Notes: generated from the sequence alone by a model not told the origin. Positions 8,369 to 17,872 are shown, numbered from the stretch's first letter. The stretch is 64,000 bases of DNA from Treponema sp. (GCA_009777735.1 WRLF01000001.1:62001-126000), one strand, 5' to 3'. Program-made: numbers and translations.

Positions 8369-10564
8369 CTATTTGACCATCAGGTAGAATTCAACACTCT
8401 GTTCATTTGGCCGCTGTAAATTTATTTGAACATCTCCCGACCGGTTCGTCCAGCCTGTAGCAGGTTGATGTATCGTCAATGAATGCGGCCGTAAAACCAC
8501 TTGTTCGGTTAAACCGAAAATCCTGGGCCTTGCAGAACTGCCGAACCCAAGCCCGCTCCATACATTAAATCCGGCAGCAGTGTAAGTAAAAGTGTTTATA
8601 GTTTTTGTGTCGGTTTTATCAAAAGACAACACGCCGGCCGGCATGTTTACTCCGCTGTAAATCAGGGCTTCACCGAATCGCCGAAGGGCTTCTTCGAAAC
8701 TAAGCTCGTTGTCGCCTGAAACCGTTCTCAGTGCGGCTGTTACCGAGGCAATGTTAGCAGAATTGTTGGCAAGAATTTCTTTTAACAGGTTTGCCCCGCC
8801 GTAATTTCGCAAGAGAAAAGCGCCAAAAGCGTATGCAACTGCATATGAATCAATGGGGTTGTTGTCGGGCCCCCATTCAGTTATGCCGGATAAATGATAA
8901 CCGGTTAAAAAACCGGGGATTCTTGCCCGTACCGGATGGCCGGTATTTGTTACGGGAATTCCAATCAAGGGTGAAATAAGGTCTTCAGCAATCATGGAAA
9001 GCATCTCATTATACCAGGTTTGTGTATTATTCACACCATGCTTAATATTTTTCTGTGACCAATGTATCATATGCTGGAATTCATGAACGAGAGTAGAATA
9101 GAGCGTATTCATTCCGAAGTTTGTAATAACACTTTGATGGCCATTCATATAAAACATTTCTGCTTCATTAGACCTTTGGCCCGATCCGGTATCAAGCCTC
9201 ATGTCTTTCGCCCAAAAATATCCGAGCGTTGTTCCGGCTGGGTTATACCCGATGTCATAAACAAGGATTTGGATTCTGGGATCACTGTCCCAGCCGCCAT
9301 AATGCGGATCACCCGGCTGTAATCCGCCGCCATATTCAAAACCCAAAAGAGTTGTCGCCAGCGGGTATATTTCATCAAATTGAGAAGCCATTTCCTGAGC
9401 CTGGCTGCCGGTGAATGTAGTTAAATCATTCATTACCCAGATATTCCCGTATTCCCCCTGTGCCCTCAGTGTTGCCCATATTTGTGTAAATATACCGTTA
9501 TTAATAACCGTTTCTACCCAAAATCGCTTTGTTGTAACATTAACAGTGTTAGCGGAGGCAGCAGAAGATCTGAAAAGTCCATCGGGGTTTGCTGACAGCC
9601 TTTTCCTCTCAAATGGAGGAGGGTTTGCGTGGAAAACATCAGCGCCCGGATGGCCCATACGGGCAACAAATATTTCATCGGGAGTTGGTAATACATTACC
9701 GCTACCGAAACTTGGAGATGAACCCGAAGGGCCGCCGGTATTGCCGGCATTCACCATGTTGTTAGTTGTATTAACCTTGACTAAATAAATATCATTATTA
9801 ACTAAACCGGATAGGGTAACAGTCTGCGATGGCCCTGAGAATAATACCCTTGTTACAGAGTCGGCGGAAGATGATGAGGATGAGGATACGACAACCGCCG
9901 CCGGATTTGAGCGAACAGAAGCAGCACCCCCGGTTGCTCTGACCTCAACAAAGTAATAATATGTCCCTGACGTAAGGTTTGTGGGTATGGCAAAGCCGGC
10001 GCTTGTTGCGTTGAATATGAGGGTTCCGCCGGTGATGCTGTTGCTTGAATTGCTGTACCACTGGTAGCTGAGTATCGCATTCTGGGTAACGGTGGCTGCT
10101 ACAGAAAGGCTGCCGCTTATGCTTCCCGTCGTCACATTTGTGGTCAAAGCAGGCTGGACAGTGATGGTGATAACAGGAAAGGTAACAACATTGACCGTTG
10201 CCACATTTGAGCGGACAGAAGCCGCGCCTCCGGTTGCTCTGACCTCAACGAAGTAATAATATGTCCCTGCTGCCAGAGTTGTAGGGATAAAGAAGCTTGC
10301 GTTTGTTGCGTTGTTAATAATAGTTCCGTTTGTGTTGCTGTTGACGGAGTTGCTATACCACTGGTAGCTGAGTGCCGCACCCTGTGTTACATTAGCTGAT
10401 ACGGACAGACTGCCTGAAATGCTTCCAACCGTTACATTTGTCGGTGTAACGGGATTAACGGAAATGGTGATAACAGGCGAATCCTGCTCAAATGCACAAG
10501 CCGAAAACATGATTGCACACAAGAGGGAAATAAACACCCAGGCAATAAAATAATTTTTTTTCAT
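8369..10564 (-). CDS. Lipoprotein metalloprotease (M30-like) with Ig-like repeats
   Basis: 731 residues. Lipoprotein signal with lipobox MFSAC (Cys23). Residues 30-129 and 130-229 are two near-identical 100-residue Ig-like units (each with ALSYQWYSNS-type and GTYYYFVEVRATGGAASVRS). A Ser-rich linker follows. The catalytic region holds VHEFQHMIHW (about residue 493), an HExxH zinc site with a following His as in peptidase family M30. The C-terminus is a beta-rich domain. It is probably a surface-exposed protease acting on host or environmental polymers. GGAAG lies before the ATG. Confidence 0.75.
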   Translation of the reverse strand: MKKNYFIAWVFISLLCAIMFSACAFEQDSPVITISVNPVTPTNVTVGSISGSLSVSANVTQGAALSYQWYSNSVNSNTNGTIINNATNASFFIPTTLAAGTYYYFVEVRATGGAASVRSNVATVNVVTFPVITITVQPALTTNVTTGSISGSLSVAATVTQNAILSYQWYSNSSNSITGGTLIFNATSAGFAIPTNLTSGTYYYFVEVRATGGAASVRSNPAAVVVSSSSSSSADSVTRVLFSGPSQTVTLSGLVNNDIYLVKVNTTNNMVNAGNTGGPSGSSPSFGSGNVLPTPDEIFVARMGHPGADVFHANPPPFERKRLSANPDGLFRSSAASANTVNVTTKRFWVETVINNGIFTQIWATLRAQGEYGNIWVMNDLTTFTGSQAQEMASQFDEIYPLATTLLGFEYGGGLQPGDPHYGGWDSDPRIQILVYDIGYNPAGTTLGYFWAKDMRLDTGSGQRSNEAEMFYMNGHQSVITNFGMNTLYSTLVHEFQHMIHWSQKNIKHGVNNTQTWYNEMLSMIAEDLISPLIGIPVTNTGHPVRARIPGFLTGYHLSGITEWGPDNNPIDSYAVAYAFGAFLLRNYGGANLLKEILANNSANIASVTAALRTVSGDNELSFEEALRRFGEALIYSGVNMPAGVLSFDKTDTKTINTFTYTAAGFNVWSGLGFGSSARPRIFGLTEQVVLRPHSLTIHQPATGWTNRSGDVQINLQRPNEQSVEFYLMVK
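9878..10477 (-). repeat. Two tandem 300-bp repeats coding Ig-like units
   Basis: The units at 10178-10477 and 9878-10177 are highly similar at DNA level, including long identical stretches coding for the segment that ends GGAASVRSN. They form the stalk of the metalloprotease, and the identity suggests recent duplication or ongoing homogenisation. Confidence 0.75.
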
Positions 10565-10603
10565 GGATTTCTTCCTTTCCGGTGTCTCACTGTCCGTTCG
10601 GAG

Positions 10604-10729
10604 CTATTTTTCCTGTTTTACAGTATAGCAGACAAATGCACCTCCCGCAAGCGTAGTATTTGTTTCGTTACGGTCATTTATATCAACTTCGTCAAATAAT
10701 TCTTTCATCCGGTTATCAAATGCTGTCAT
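10604..10729 (-). CDS. Possible 41-residue peptide or gene remnant
   Basis: An open frame from ATG 10729 to TAG 10604 encodes a charged N-terminal half (FDNRMKELFDEVDINDR) and a tail GGAFVCYTVKQEK. The residue composition is protein-like, but there is no Shine-Dalgarno and no recognised family. It could be a small gene or the tail of a decayed one. It is all that was found in the 262-bp gap between the metalloprotease and the ParB-like gene, apart from the latter's promoter. Confidence 0.3.
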   Translation of the reverse strand: MTAFDNRMKELFDEVDINDRNETNTTLAGGAFVCYTVKQEK

Positions 10730-10808
10730 TTTCGGGTGCCACATATAGAAAATATAGCAGATTATTCGGAAAAAGTATATTTTCTCCCTGTGATTTCAGG
10801 CGTCCATG

Positions 10809-10817
10809 TGATATATT
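10809..10817 (+). promoter_or_regulatory. Extended -10 promoter of the ParB-like/PdxY/M28 operon
   Basis: TGATATATT is an extended -10 (TGn-TATATT, 10809-10817) with nine bases to ATG 10827. There is no good -35 and no Shine-Dalgarno, and the predicted leader is about 3 nt. Confidence 0.4.
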
Positions 10818-10826
10818 CAATGTGTA

Positions 10827-11774
10827 ATGGGAACTATTGGATATAAAAGTAAAGCTGAATCTGACTTTAACGTGGCAAGGGTCAAGGCGACATTTTCGGA
10901 AATTCAGCATTTGATGCATGCCGACAGGAACAGGCTGCTTTCTTTTCATGATGTGAATGATATACTCAAACCGCGCAACCAGGTATACATGGGCTGTCAG
11001 ACCGTGCCGATTAAACTCATTGTCGGCAGCGAAGGGCGTTATCGTGATTTTAACCGGTACTTCCTCCCTAAAAGCGATCATCTACGGAGCCGCTGGCAGC
11101 GGGTGGATGAGGCGCACTTGCAGGATATTATTCTCCCGTCGATCCAACTGTATGAAATTGGAGGGGTGTATTTTGTCCGCGACGGCAACCACCGTGTTTC
11201 AGTGGCAAAGGCGCAGCATGTTGAATTTATTGATGCCGAAGTGATCAGCCTTGCTTCGGAAATCATTATCAAGCCGGGCATGACCACTGATCAGCTGCGG
11301 GATGCCCTTATCGCTTATGAGAAAGGAATATTTTACGAAAAAACAAAATTCGGCGAACTTACCGGAGATATGTCTCTTGACTTTACCGCACCCGGTCGTT
11401 ATGATGTCATCTACAATCACATCCTGGTGCATAAATATTATATCAATGAATCTAACGAAGAAGAGATACCTTTCTCCGATGCATTAGTTTCATGGTACGG
11501 CAATGTGTACAGTCCGGCAATAGCGGTTATCAAAAAACGATGGCTGTTGGTTAATTTTCCCGGCAGGACCGAAAGCGATATGTATGTCTGGATTGTCAAG
11601 CACTGGGATTTTTTAAAAAAGAAATACGGCAGTTATTCTTTCGCCGATGCTGCGGGTGATTTCTCCCGAAAATACGGACAGGGCCAAAACAATAAAAAGT
11701 TTTTTCGGTTTATTGCCGTCTTGCTTGATAAAATGTTCGGCAAACGAAACAGGATTAACATAAGGAAAAATTGA
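10827..11774 (+). CDS. ParB/sulfiredoxin-fold domain protein
   Basis: 315 residues. The region around residues 75-150 carries a ParB N-terminal-like core: VPIKLIVGSEGRY, then YEIGGVYFVRDGNHRVSVAK, where the G-N-H-R signature corresponds to the nucleotide-binding motif of the ParB/Srx fold. No ParB-type HTH or partition context is seen. The C-terminal half is basic and unrecognised. It heads an operon with a pyridoxal kinase-like and an M28-like gene, to which it is joined by a TGATG overlap. It may be a regulatory or nucleotide-binding protein rather than a partition factor. Confidence 0.55.
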   Translation: MGTIGYKSKAESDFNVARVKATFSEIQHLMHADRNRLLSFHDVNDILKPRNQVYMGCQTVPIKLIVGSEGRYRDFNRYFLPKSDHLRSRWQRVDEAHLQDIILPSIQLYEIGGVYFVRDGNHRVSVAKAQHVEFIDAEVISLASEIIIKPGMTTDQLRDALIAYEKGIFYEKTKFGELTGDMSLDFTAPGRYDVIYNHILVHKYYINESNEEEIPFSDALVSWYGNVYSPAIAVIKKRWLLVNFPGRTESDMYVWIVKHWDFLKKKYGSYSFADAAGDFSRKYGQGQNNKKFFRFIAVLLDKMFGKRNRINIRKN

Positions 11775-12658
11775 TGGCTATTTTATCAATACAATCTCAT
11801 GTCGTGTACGGCTATGCGGGAAATACAGCGGCAGTATTTCCCATGCAGCGGCTTGGACGGGAGGTGTGGGCCATTAATACGGTTGAATTTTCAAACCACA
11901 CCGGCTACGGCACCTGGAGCGGAAAAGTCCTGGGCGGAGGACTTGCCGAAGATCTGGTAAACGGCCTTGATAAACGGGGCGTGCTTTCCGGCTGTGAGGC
12001 AGTGCTTTCCGGCTACCTGGGTGATGCCGATGTTGCCCGCGCCGTTACCAATGCCGTGCAAAAGGTTCGTTCTGCCGCGCCCGCAGCCCTGTACTGCTGC
12101 GATCCGGTCATGGGCGATGTCGGCAGGGGTTTTTATGTCAAGCCCGATATCCCCGATATGTTCAGAAACGAGCTTATTCCGCTTGCGGATATCATTACGC
12201 CTAACCAGTTTGAACTTGAAGCACTGACCGGTATTGATACATATGATATTGATAACGCCCGCCGCGCCATTGATATGATCCACGGGAAAGGGCCGGGTGT
12301 TGTACTGGTTACCAGTTACCGTTCCGGTCACAACAGAGGGCAAATCGGGATGCTTGCCTCAGACAAGACCGGAGTTTATTTAATTAATACACCGGAGTTG
12401 CCCATAACCGAAATAGCGGGATCCGGCGATCTTACTGCGGCAGTGTTTCTGTCGCACTACCTCAATACAAACGGCGATTTAAAAAAATCACTTGAACTTT
12501 GTACCGCTTCGGTATTCGGCATTTTGGAATTAAGCCGGCAGGCGCAAGACAATGACAACAAGCCGGAGCAAATGACTGAACTGCGGTTAATTCAGGCGCA
12601 AGGGGAACTTGATTCCCCGTCGCATTCTTTTGAAGCGTATAAACTGCAGGTAACATGA
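11774..12658 (+). CDS. pdxY: Pyridoxal/pyridoxamine kinase (PdxY/PdxK family)
   Basis: 294 residues from ATG 11774, which overlaps the upstream stop as TGATG; AAGGA lies just before. PfkB-like vitamin kinase fold: N-terminal ILSIQSHVVYGYAGNTAAVF (substrate site; family SQVVxGxVGN), the CDPVMGD block (CCDPVMGDVGRGFYV), TPNQFELEALTG, and the C-terminal GSGDLTAAVFL with the catalytic Asp. It phosphorylates B6 vitamers to make pyridoxal phosphate, probably for salvage. PdxY and PdxK are hard to separate by eye. Confidence 0.85.
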   Translation: MAILSIQSHVVYGYAGNTAAVFPMQRLGREVWAINTVEFSNHTGYGTWSGKVLGGGLAEDLVNGLDKRGVLSGCEAVLSGYLGDADVARAVTNAVQKVRSAAPAALYCCDPVMGDVGRGFYVKPDIPDMFRNELIPLADIITPNQFELEALTGIDTYDIDNARRAIDMIHGKGPGVVLVTSYRSGHNRGQIGMLASDKTGVYLINTPELPITEIAGSGDLTAAVFLSHYLNTNGDLKKSLELCTASVFGILELSRQAQDNDNKPEQMTELRLIQAQGELDSPSHSFEAYKLQVT

Positions 12659-13584
12659 TGTCAAAAGAAACCCACAGCTGGGCTGATCAAAGCCCTTATG
12701 AATGTTTTTATGATTTTATCGATCCTGAAGCTGACCGCTTTGGCATTCTTCTTGATAAAATAAATAACCTTCGTCTTAACTCTATAGTCATTACCGTTGA
12801 AAACAACCGTCATTTTTTTATTTTTCCGCGGGCAATGGATATTAAGCATTTTTCCGGCGGTGCATTTCCGTTTCGTGAACAAAATCCGGTTGTTCTGACC
12901 GCCCATTATGATCGTGTTGCAGGCAGCCCCGGAGCAAACGACAACAGCGCTGCAGTTTTTCTGCTGCTAAAAGCTGCCATTGTATTGAACAGGCGGAATA
13001 TAGGCCACTGGATAATTATTTTTACCGATAAAGAAGAGCTTATAACCGGAGAAGGCATCCGGAAGCAAGGTTCGTTCAGCCTTGCGCTAAAACTGCGGCA
13101 ATGGGGGCTTTCCAGAGCGCAGATTTTTAATTTTGATGCCTGCGGAACCGGCGATGCTTTTGTATTTTCCAGCACCACCGATTACCTGTTAAACAAAAAT
13201 CCCACGCCGGGCCTTCAACGCGCAAATCATTCAATTACGTTTTTACGGGATAAAGCATATAAAACAGCCGGCCGTTTAAACCTGAAAAAAGCGCTGTCAG
13301 TTCCCGTTCCGTTTTCAGATGATGCCGGTTTTTTGAAAGGCGGCATTCCTTCACAAACCATTACCATGCTCCCTGCCGATGAAGCTGATTCGTATGCAGC
13401 ACTGCTTCACGACCATCCCGAATTTATTGATATGATTATAGCCGGATCAAATAAAATTTCCGCTATTCATCAGCTTGTTCCCGAAACCTGGCGCTGCATA
13501 AACGGCCCATTGGACTGCCATGAGCGCCTAACACCTGAACATTATGATGACATTGTCCGCTTTGCGGCTGAACTGTGCAGGTGA
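12655..13584 (+). CDS. M28-like zinc aminopeptidase
   Basis: 309 residues. Metal-ligand blocks of the M28 family are visible: TAHYDRVAGSPGANDNSAAV (His and Asp ligands), FTDKEEL (catalytic Glu pair), NFDACGTGD (Asp) and LLHDHPEFID (final His). No signal peptide, so it is probably cytoplasmic or peripheral. It starts within the stop of the pdxY-like gene (ATGA overlap) and ends the operon. The substrate is unknown; the family includes aminopeptidases and glutaminyl cyclases. Confidence 0.75.
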   Translation: MMSKETHSWADQSPYECFYDFIDPEADRFGILLDKINNLRLNSIVITVENNRHFFIFPRAMDIKHFSGGAFPFREQNPVVLTAHYDRVAGSPGANDNSAAVFLLLKAAIVLNRRNIGHWIIIFTDKEELITGEGIRKQGSFSLALKLRQWGLSRAQIFNFDACGTGDAFVFSSTTDYLLNKNPTPGLQRANHSITFLRDKAYKTAGRLNLKKALSVPVPFSDDAGFLKGGIPSQTITMLPADEADSYAALLHDHPEFIDMIIAGSNKISAIHQLVPETWRCINGPLDCHERLTPEHYDDIVRFAAELCR

Positions 13585-13595
13585 TTTTTTAATTG

Positions 13596-15008
13596 TTACT
13601 CCAGCCTAATCATTGCCGCTGTGTCAAGAACAATTACGCCTAATGTGTTTACTGCCGTTCCGGTGATGTAATAATCATTGTAGCCGTCTGTTACAATGAA
13701 CCATAACGAAGCAGGTGATGTATTGGCAATCATCATGGACCATCGTTCTCCCTCTGTACTGGTAGTTGCAATCATTTTTGTAAAAATCGAATCGTCATCC
13801 AGTGAAGAAATCGAACTGCTCAGTGCGTAAACCAGAGCAGGAAAAATTGTTGCCGTTCCCGATATTTCCCTGACAGCGGCACCCATAGTTGTTTGCGGTA
13901 TGTTTTGAGGTACATTACTGCCCGCTGAAGCCGGGGTCTGAGAAATCACGTTTGCTCTGTTTTCCCTGTATTCTCCCAGAATCATCAATCCATTAACAAT
14001 TTCTACCATCTTTCGTATTTCCTTTGCAAGGAATGAGGGAATTCTCCTGTCCATTTCCCGTGATCTGTTATGTAAATTCTCCAGTAATGCAAGAGCGTCA
14101 GCAAACCGATTGTCTGCAGCAAGCAGCATACTAACATTGTATCCGGCAAAAATACTGCCGTCCTGTTCGTATATTGTTTTGTATATATCAAGAGCTTCAT
14201 GATATCGCCCCTGCCTGACAAGCTGCCTGGCATTATCTGCCTGAGAATTTCTGCCTTTGCTTTTTCTGATGGTTCTTTTTTCTTCTGTTGTCCAGGGACC
14301 TAGTTCGTTCGTCATGGTATGGGTAAATTTTGAAATGGCAGTTTCGGCAATGGGCAGCAGCCATGGGATTCTTTGCAAAGTAGTCTGCCAGGGAAGACGT
14401 CCCAGACCTGGGCGCCGTTCGGTACTCCGGTTTTGATTCCGATGCGGATTATTGCCCCGGCCAGGCGGTCCTGGCGGTTGATTCCAGTGTATGTCCTGAT
14501 GAATATTTTCTATACGATAAAAGTAATCACTGTGTTCTTCACGCTTTCTGAATGTTCCCAGAACCCTGTTATCAGCTGTTCGGATATACCGGTATTCAAT
14601 TTCAATACTTACAAATCCTGAATAAGTAGTTCTTCTTCTTATGATGGCTCCGTGCTGCTCATCACTTATGCTGGTATTACCGGATAATCTGACATCGGTA
14701 ATTCTTCCACTGATGTATACGTCAACAAATCTCCAATAATTCAAAGTAGAGACATTATCCAGCACAGAAGGATCAACGGTATTGACAATACCCATCCTGA
14801 GTCCATTCATCAGTGAGTTTGTTACAAGTGCCGCAAGGCGCTCATCTTCTCTGGAACTGCTCCATTCAAAAGGAATAACAGTAATGCTGGTAACATTACG
14901 TAAATCAACCAGAGGGGGATGCTCTGCAATGAATGTCACCGCAGTTGCGCATGAGGCAAATGTCAACAGGATTAATACAACCGGGATTGACCGTACCATC
15001 ATTCCCAT
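13596..15008 (-). CDS. Putative lipoprotein with TPR-like segment
   Basis: 470 residues. Signal with lipobox LTFASC (Cys20). The N-terminal half (VTSITVIPFEWSSSREDERL, then VDVYISGRITDVRL) resembles GNA1162/LpoB-type lipoproteins that have a surface-exposed alpha/beta fold. Pro/Arg-rich linker near residues 185-215, then a TPR-like stretch (RQGRYHEALDIYKTIYEQDG, then ADNRFADALALLENLHNR). The start overlaps the upstream GMP synthetase-like gene by 10 nt. Function unknown. Confidence 0.7.
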   Translation of the reverse strand: MGMMVRSIPVVLILLTFASCATAVTFIAEHPPLVDLRNVTSITVIPFEWSSSREDERLAALVTNSLMNGLRMGIVNTVDPSVLDNVSTLNYWRFVDVYISGRITDVRLSGNTSISDEQHGAIIRRRTTYSGFVSIEIEYRYIRTADNRVLGTFRKREEHSDYFYRIENIHQDIHWNQPPGPPGRGNNPHRNQNRSTERRPGLGRLPWQTTLQRIPWLLPIAETAISKFTHTMTNELGPWTTEEKRTIRKSKGRNSQADNARQLVRQGRYHEALDIYKTIYEQDGSIFAGYNVSMLLAADNRFADALALLENLHNRSREMDRRIPSFLAKEIRKMVEIVNGLMILGEYRENRANVISQTPASAGSNVPQNIPQTTMGAAVREISGTATIFPALVYALSSSISSLDDDSIFTKMIATTSTEGERWSMMIANTSPASLWFIVTDGYNDYYITGTAVNTLGVIVLDTAAMIRLE

Positions 15009-16009
15009 TCAATTGTTGCGGGAGGTTTGCCGGATATATCATACACAACCCGGCCTATTTCCGGCACTGCATCGGTTATGCGGGCTGAGATTTCCAGAAG
15101 ATCACGGGTTTCAAACGGGTACACGCTTGCGGTCATGCCGTCCGTGCTGTTTATGGCGCGTAACGCAAGTACCTGGCCATATCTGCGGGTACCGCCGGAT
15201 ACTCCTACCGAGCGGATTGGCAGCAGCACAGCAAATGCCTGCCAGATTGCATCATAGAGACTGCATCCGTCGGAGTTTTTCCGCCGTTTAAGTTCTTCGA
15301 TATAAACGGCATCCGCTTCTCGTAAAATATCGCATTTTTCTTTCGTTACCTCGCCTAAAATCCGCACGGCAAGGCCAGGACCGGGAAAGGGATGCCGACG
15401 GATGACTTCTTCATCAACGCCGATAAATAAACCCAGTTCGCGGACTTGATCTTTGTACAGTTTTTCCAGAGGCTCAATAACCCTGCCGGATTTGCGCTTG
15501 GCATCAACGAGAGGGCTGCCCACATTATGGTGACTCTTAATCACGTTAATTTTCATTCCATCCGCGCCACCTTCGGGCGGTGAGCCGCTTTCGATCACAT
15601 CAGGATAAATGGTGCCTTGCGCCAGAAAATAATCCTCCGGTAATCCCAGCCGCGCAACTTCCCTCTCTTGAATAGTAATAAACAGATCACCAATCGCCTT
15701 GCGTTTCGCCTCAGGTTCAGTCAAACCATTAAGTGCCGCCAAGAACTCATCCTCGCAGCGAACAATGTGCAGATGTTGCGCTCCCAGTTTTTCCAGCATG
15801 GTTTTGACGGTTTTTGTTTCGTCTTTTCGCATGAGGCCGGTGTCCATGTACATGAGGTGCACTTGATCGCTGTCCAGGATCTGTAACAACAACGCTCCGA
15901 CAACTGTGGAATCAACGCCGCCGGAGATCAGCAGGAGTACCGGGCTTTTGCCGACACGTTCATTCAGGGATGACCTTAATTCATCGATATGTAATTGTAT
16001 GTTATACAT
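14999..16009 (-). CDS. guaA: GMP synthetase, stand-alone ATP-pyrophosphatase subunit
   Basis: 336 residues with no glutamine amidotransferase domain. PP-loop SGGVDST (residues 29-35), HPFPGPGLAVRILGE and a complete C-terminal dimerisation domain ending GKPPATIEWE identify the GuaA synthetase part, which adenylates XMP and aminates it to GMP. Most bacterial GuaA proteins are about 510-525 residues with a fused amidotransferase. Here the gene starts 9 nt after NifU, leaving no room for one. It either needs a separate glutaminase subunit (as in archaea) or uses ammonia. The gene sits in a NifS-NifU operon. Confidence 0.88.
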   Translation of the reverse strand: MYNIQLHIDELRSSLNERVGKSPVLLLISGGVDSTVVGALLLQILDSDQVHLMYMDTGLMRKDETKTVKTMLEKLGAQHLHIVRCEDEFLAALNGLTEPEAKRKAIGDLFITIQEREVARLGLPEDYFLAQGTIYPDVIESGSPPEGGADGMKINVIKSHHNVGSPLVDAKRKSGRVIEPLEKLYKDQVRELGLFIGVDEEVIRRHPFPGPGLAVRILGEVTKEKCDILREADAVYIEELKRRKNSDGCSLYDAIWQAFAVLLPIRSVGVSGGTRRYGQVLALRAINSTDGMTASVYPFETRDLLEISARITDAVPEIGRVVYDISGKPPATIEWE

Positions 16010-16018
16010 TAAAACCCT

Positions 16019-16609
16019 TTATCCGTAAATATGCTCAAGCCCGTGCAGCAGTTCCATTGCTGTGTCCTTGCAGCCGCCGCAAGCGGTGCCAATCTTCGTG
16101 GCTTTTTGCAGAGATTCCCAGTCCCGCGCTCCGTTTTGAAAAGCGTCTTCAATGTCTTTGTCGGTGATGCCCATGCAATGGCAGATCTCGACAACCGCTT
16201 CTTTCAGCATCCCGTTCCTGCCCGTTTGGGCAAGGTAGTCGTCGATGGCGGCGCGGAGCGCTTTGTCGCCCAGCACGGAACAATGAATCTTGAATGCCGG
16301 CAGCCCGCCAAGTTGCGCAACGAGATCTTCCGGCCTGATTTTGTAAGCATCTTCTATTTTCATGCCCTTGATCATTTCGGAGAGCATGCTGGTTGAAGCA
16401 ATGGCACTGGCACAGCCGTAGGTTTTCCAGCGTACATCGGTGATAACATCGTTGTCAATTTTAAGGAGCATCAGCATTTGATCTCCGCACTTGATATTTC
16501 CTGTTTGCCCTCTGGCATTCGCGGCAAAAGTTGATTCGTCATCCAAAAGAACATTTTTGGGATTGGTAAAATGTTCCTTAACGGTATCCGAATATAACCA
16601 ATCAGACAT
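16019..16609 (-). CDS. nifU: NifU-like Fe-S scaffold protein (IscU domain plus BFD-type domain)
   Basis: 196 residues. The IscU-like domain has the three cluster cysteines (Cys41 in KCGDQ, Cys66 in YGCASA, Cys110 in IHCSVLGD). The C-terminal part is a BFD-like [2Fe-2S] domain with ICHCMGITD (Cys143, Cys145) and GTACGGCKD (Cys177, Cys180). The third NifU domain is absent, a known shorter form. It assembles Fe-S clusters from sulfur supplied by the adjacent NifS, whose end overlaps its start by 8 nt. Confidence 0.9.
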   Translation of the reverse strand: MSDWLYSDTVKEHFTNPKNVLLDDESTFAANARGQTGNIKCGDQMLMLLKIDNDVITDVRWKTYGCASAIASTSMLSEMIKGMKIEDAYKIRPEDLVAQLGGLPAFKIHCSVLGDKALRAAIDDYLAQTGRNGMLKEAVVEICHCMGITDKDIEDAFQNGARDWESLQKATKIGTACGGCKDTAMELLHGLEHIYG

Positions 16610-17828
16610 GATTGCCTCCTGTAACTGTAGACATTGATCTAAGCCGCGCGATTATCGGCGGCAGGGTTTGTGCGATATAGTCGATGTCATCTGCGTTATT
16701 TTCCCAGCCCAGGCTGAAACGGATTGAGCCGTGGGCAAGTTCCGGCTCCGCCCCAATTGCCATGAGCACATGGGACGGCTCAAGGCTGCCTGACGCACAC
16801 GCCGATCCGGTCGATGCCTCTATTCCCATGATGTCCATGGAAAGCAGTATCGCCTCTCCCTCCGCGCCCGGGAATGAAACATTCAGGGTATTGGGCAGCA
16901 CATCTTCCGGATGGCCGTTAATTTTTATATTGGGAATCGCCGAGATAAAACTGTCTCGCAAGCGGTTGCGGAGCAGAGCGATTTCCCTGCCGTATGTTTC
17001 CAGCTCTTTTGCGGCGATTGCCGCCGCCCTGCCAAAACCGATTATACCGAGGTTGTTGTACGTTCCGGCACGCAGGCCTTCTTCCTGATGCCCGCCGTGG
17101 ATCAACGGAAACACCGGTGCGCCTTTGCGGACATACAGGGCGCCTATCCCCTTGGGGCCGTAGATTTTGTGCGCCGATACGGCGAGATAATCAACTCCCA
17201 GATCGTCAACATTGACCGGTATCTTGCCGACTGCCTGCACTGCGTCGGTGTGTACCAATGCTCCGGCAGCTTTTGCCAGTGACGTTATTGTTTTTATATC
17301 CTGAATGGTGCCGATTTCATTGTTGGCCGTCATAACCGAAACGAGCAACGTTTTTTCGCTGAGCACCTTTTTCAAAGCATCAATTGATACTCTGCCGTAT
17401 TCGTCAACCGGCAGAAATGTTACCTTTATACCAAAACTTTGCAGGTATTTTGCCGCATTGTACACACTGGGATGTTCAATAGATGTAGTGATTATTTCGC
17501 TGCGACTATTCGTTCCACCGTTTGGCGATACAATCAGCCGCCGCATGGTTTGCAAAACCATATTGTTTGCTTCCGATCCGCCTGATGTAAAAAAAACCGT
17601 CCTGTGCTCTGCCCCCAGAAGCTGCTCTATCAGACGGCGGGCTTCTTCCACCCGTGCAAGCGCCTGCCTCCCTGATGCATGCATGCTGGAGGCATTGCCA
17701 AAAACATCCAAATCTTCCGGCATTGCCGCCTTTACTTCCGGCCTTAGCGGGGTTGTGGCATTGTAATCAATATAGACCCTCCGTTCAGCGGCGGTCCGGC
17801 GGGTTCGCTCTTGTATCTGTTCAGTCAT
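16602..17828 (-). CDS. nifS: Cysteine desulfurase (NifS/IscS family)
   Basis: 408 residues. PLP aminotransferase fold: N-terminal VYIDYNATTPLRPEV, PLP-binding HTDAVQAVGKIPV, Schiff-base lysine in AVSAHKIYGPKGIG, and the active-site Cys in STGSACASGSLEPSH. It takes sulfur from cysteine and passes it to the NifU scaffold. First gene of nifS-nifU-guaA-lipoprotein. No Shine-Dalgarno is clear upstream of ATG 17828. Confidence 0.93.
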   Translation of the reverse strand: MTEQIQERTRRTAAERRVYIDYNATTPLRPEVKAAMPEDLDVFGNASSMHASGRQALARVEEARRLIEQLLGAEHRTVFFTSGGSEANNMVLQTMRRLIVSPNGGTNSRSEIITTSIEHPSVYNAAKYLQSFGIKVTFLPVDEYGRVSIDALKKVLSEKTLLVSVMTANNEIGTIQDIKTITSLAKAAGALVHTDAVQAVGKIPVNVDDLGVDYLAVSAHKIYGPKGIGALYVRKGAPVFPLIHGGHQEEGLRAGTYNNLGIIGFGRAAAIAAKELETYGREIALLRNRLRDSFISAIPNIKINGHPEDVLPNTLNVSFPGAEGEAILLSMDIMGIEASTGSACASGSLEPSHVLMAIGAEPELAHGSIRFSLGWENNADDIDYIAQTLPPIIARLRSMSTVTGGNHV

Positions 17829-17872
17829 TGTGTTTTCTGTCTGTCAGGTTACAATATTTTGAAAGTTTCGGC

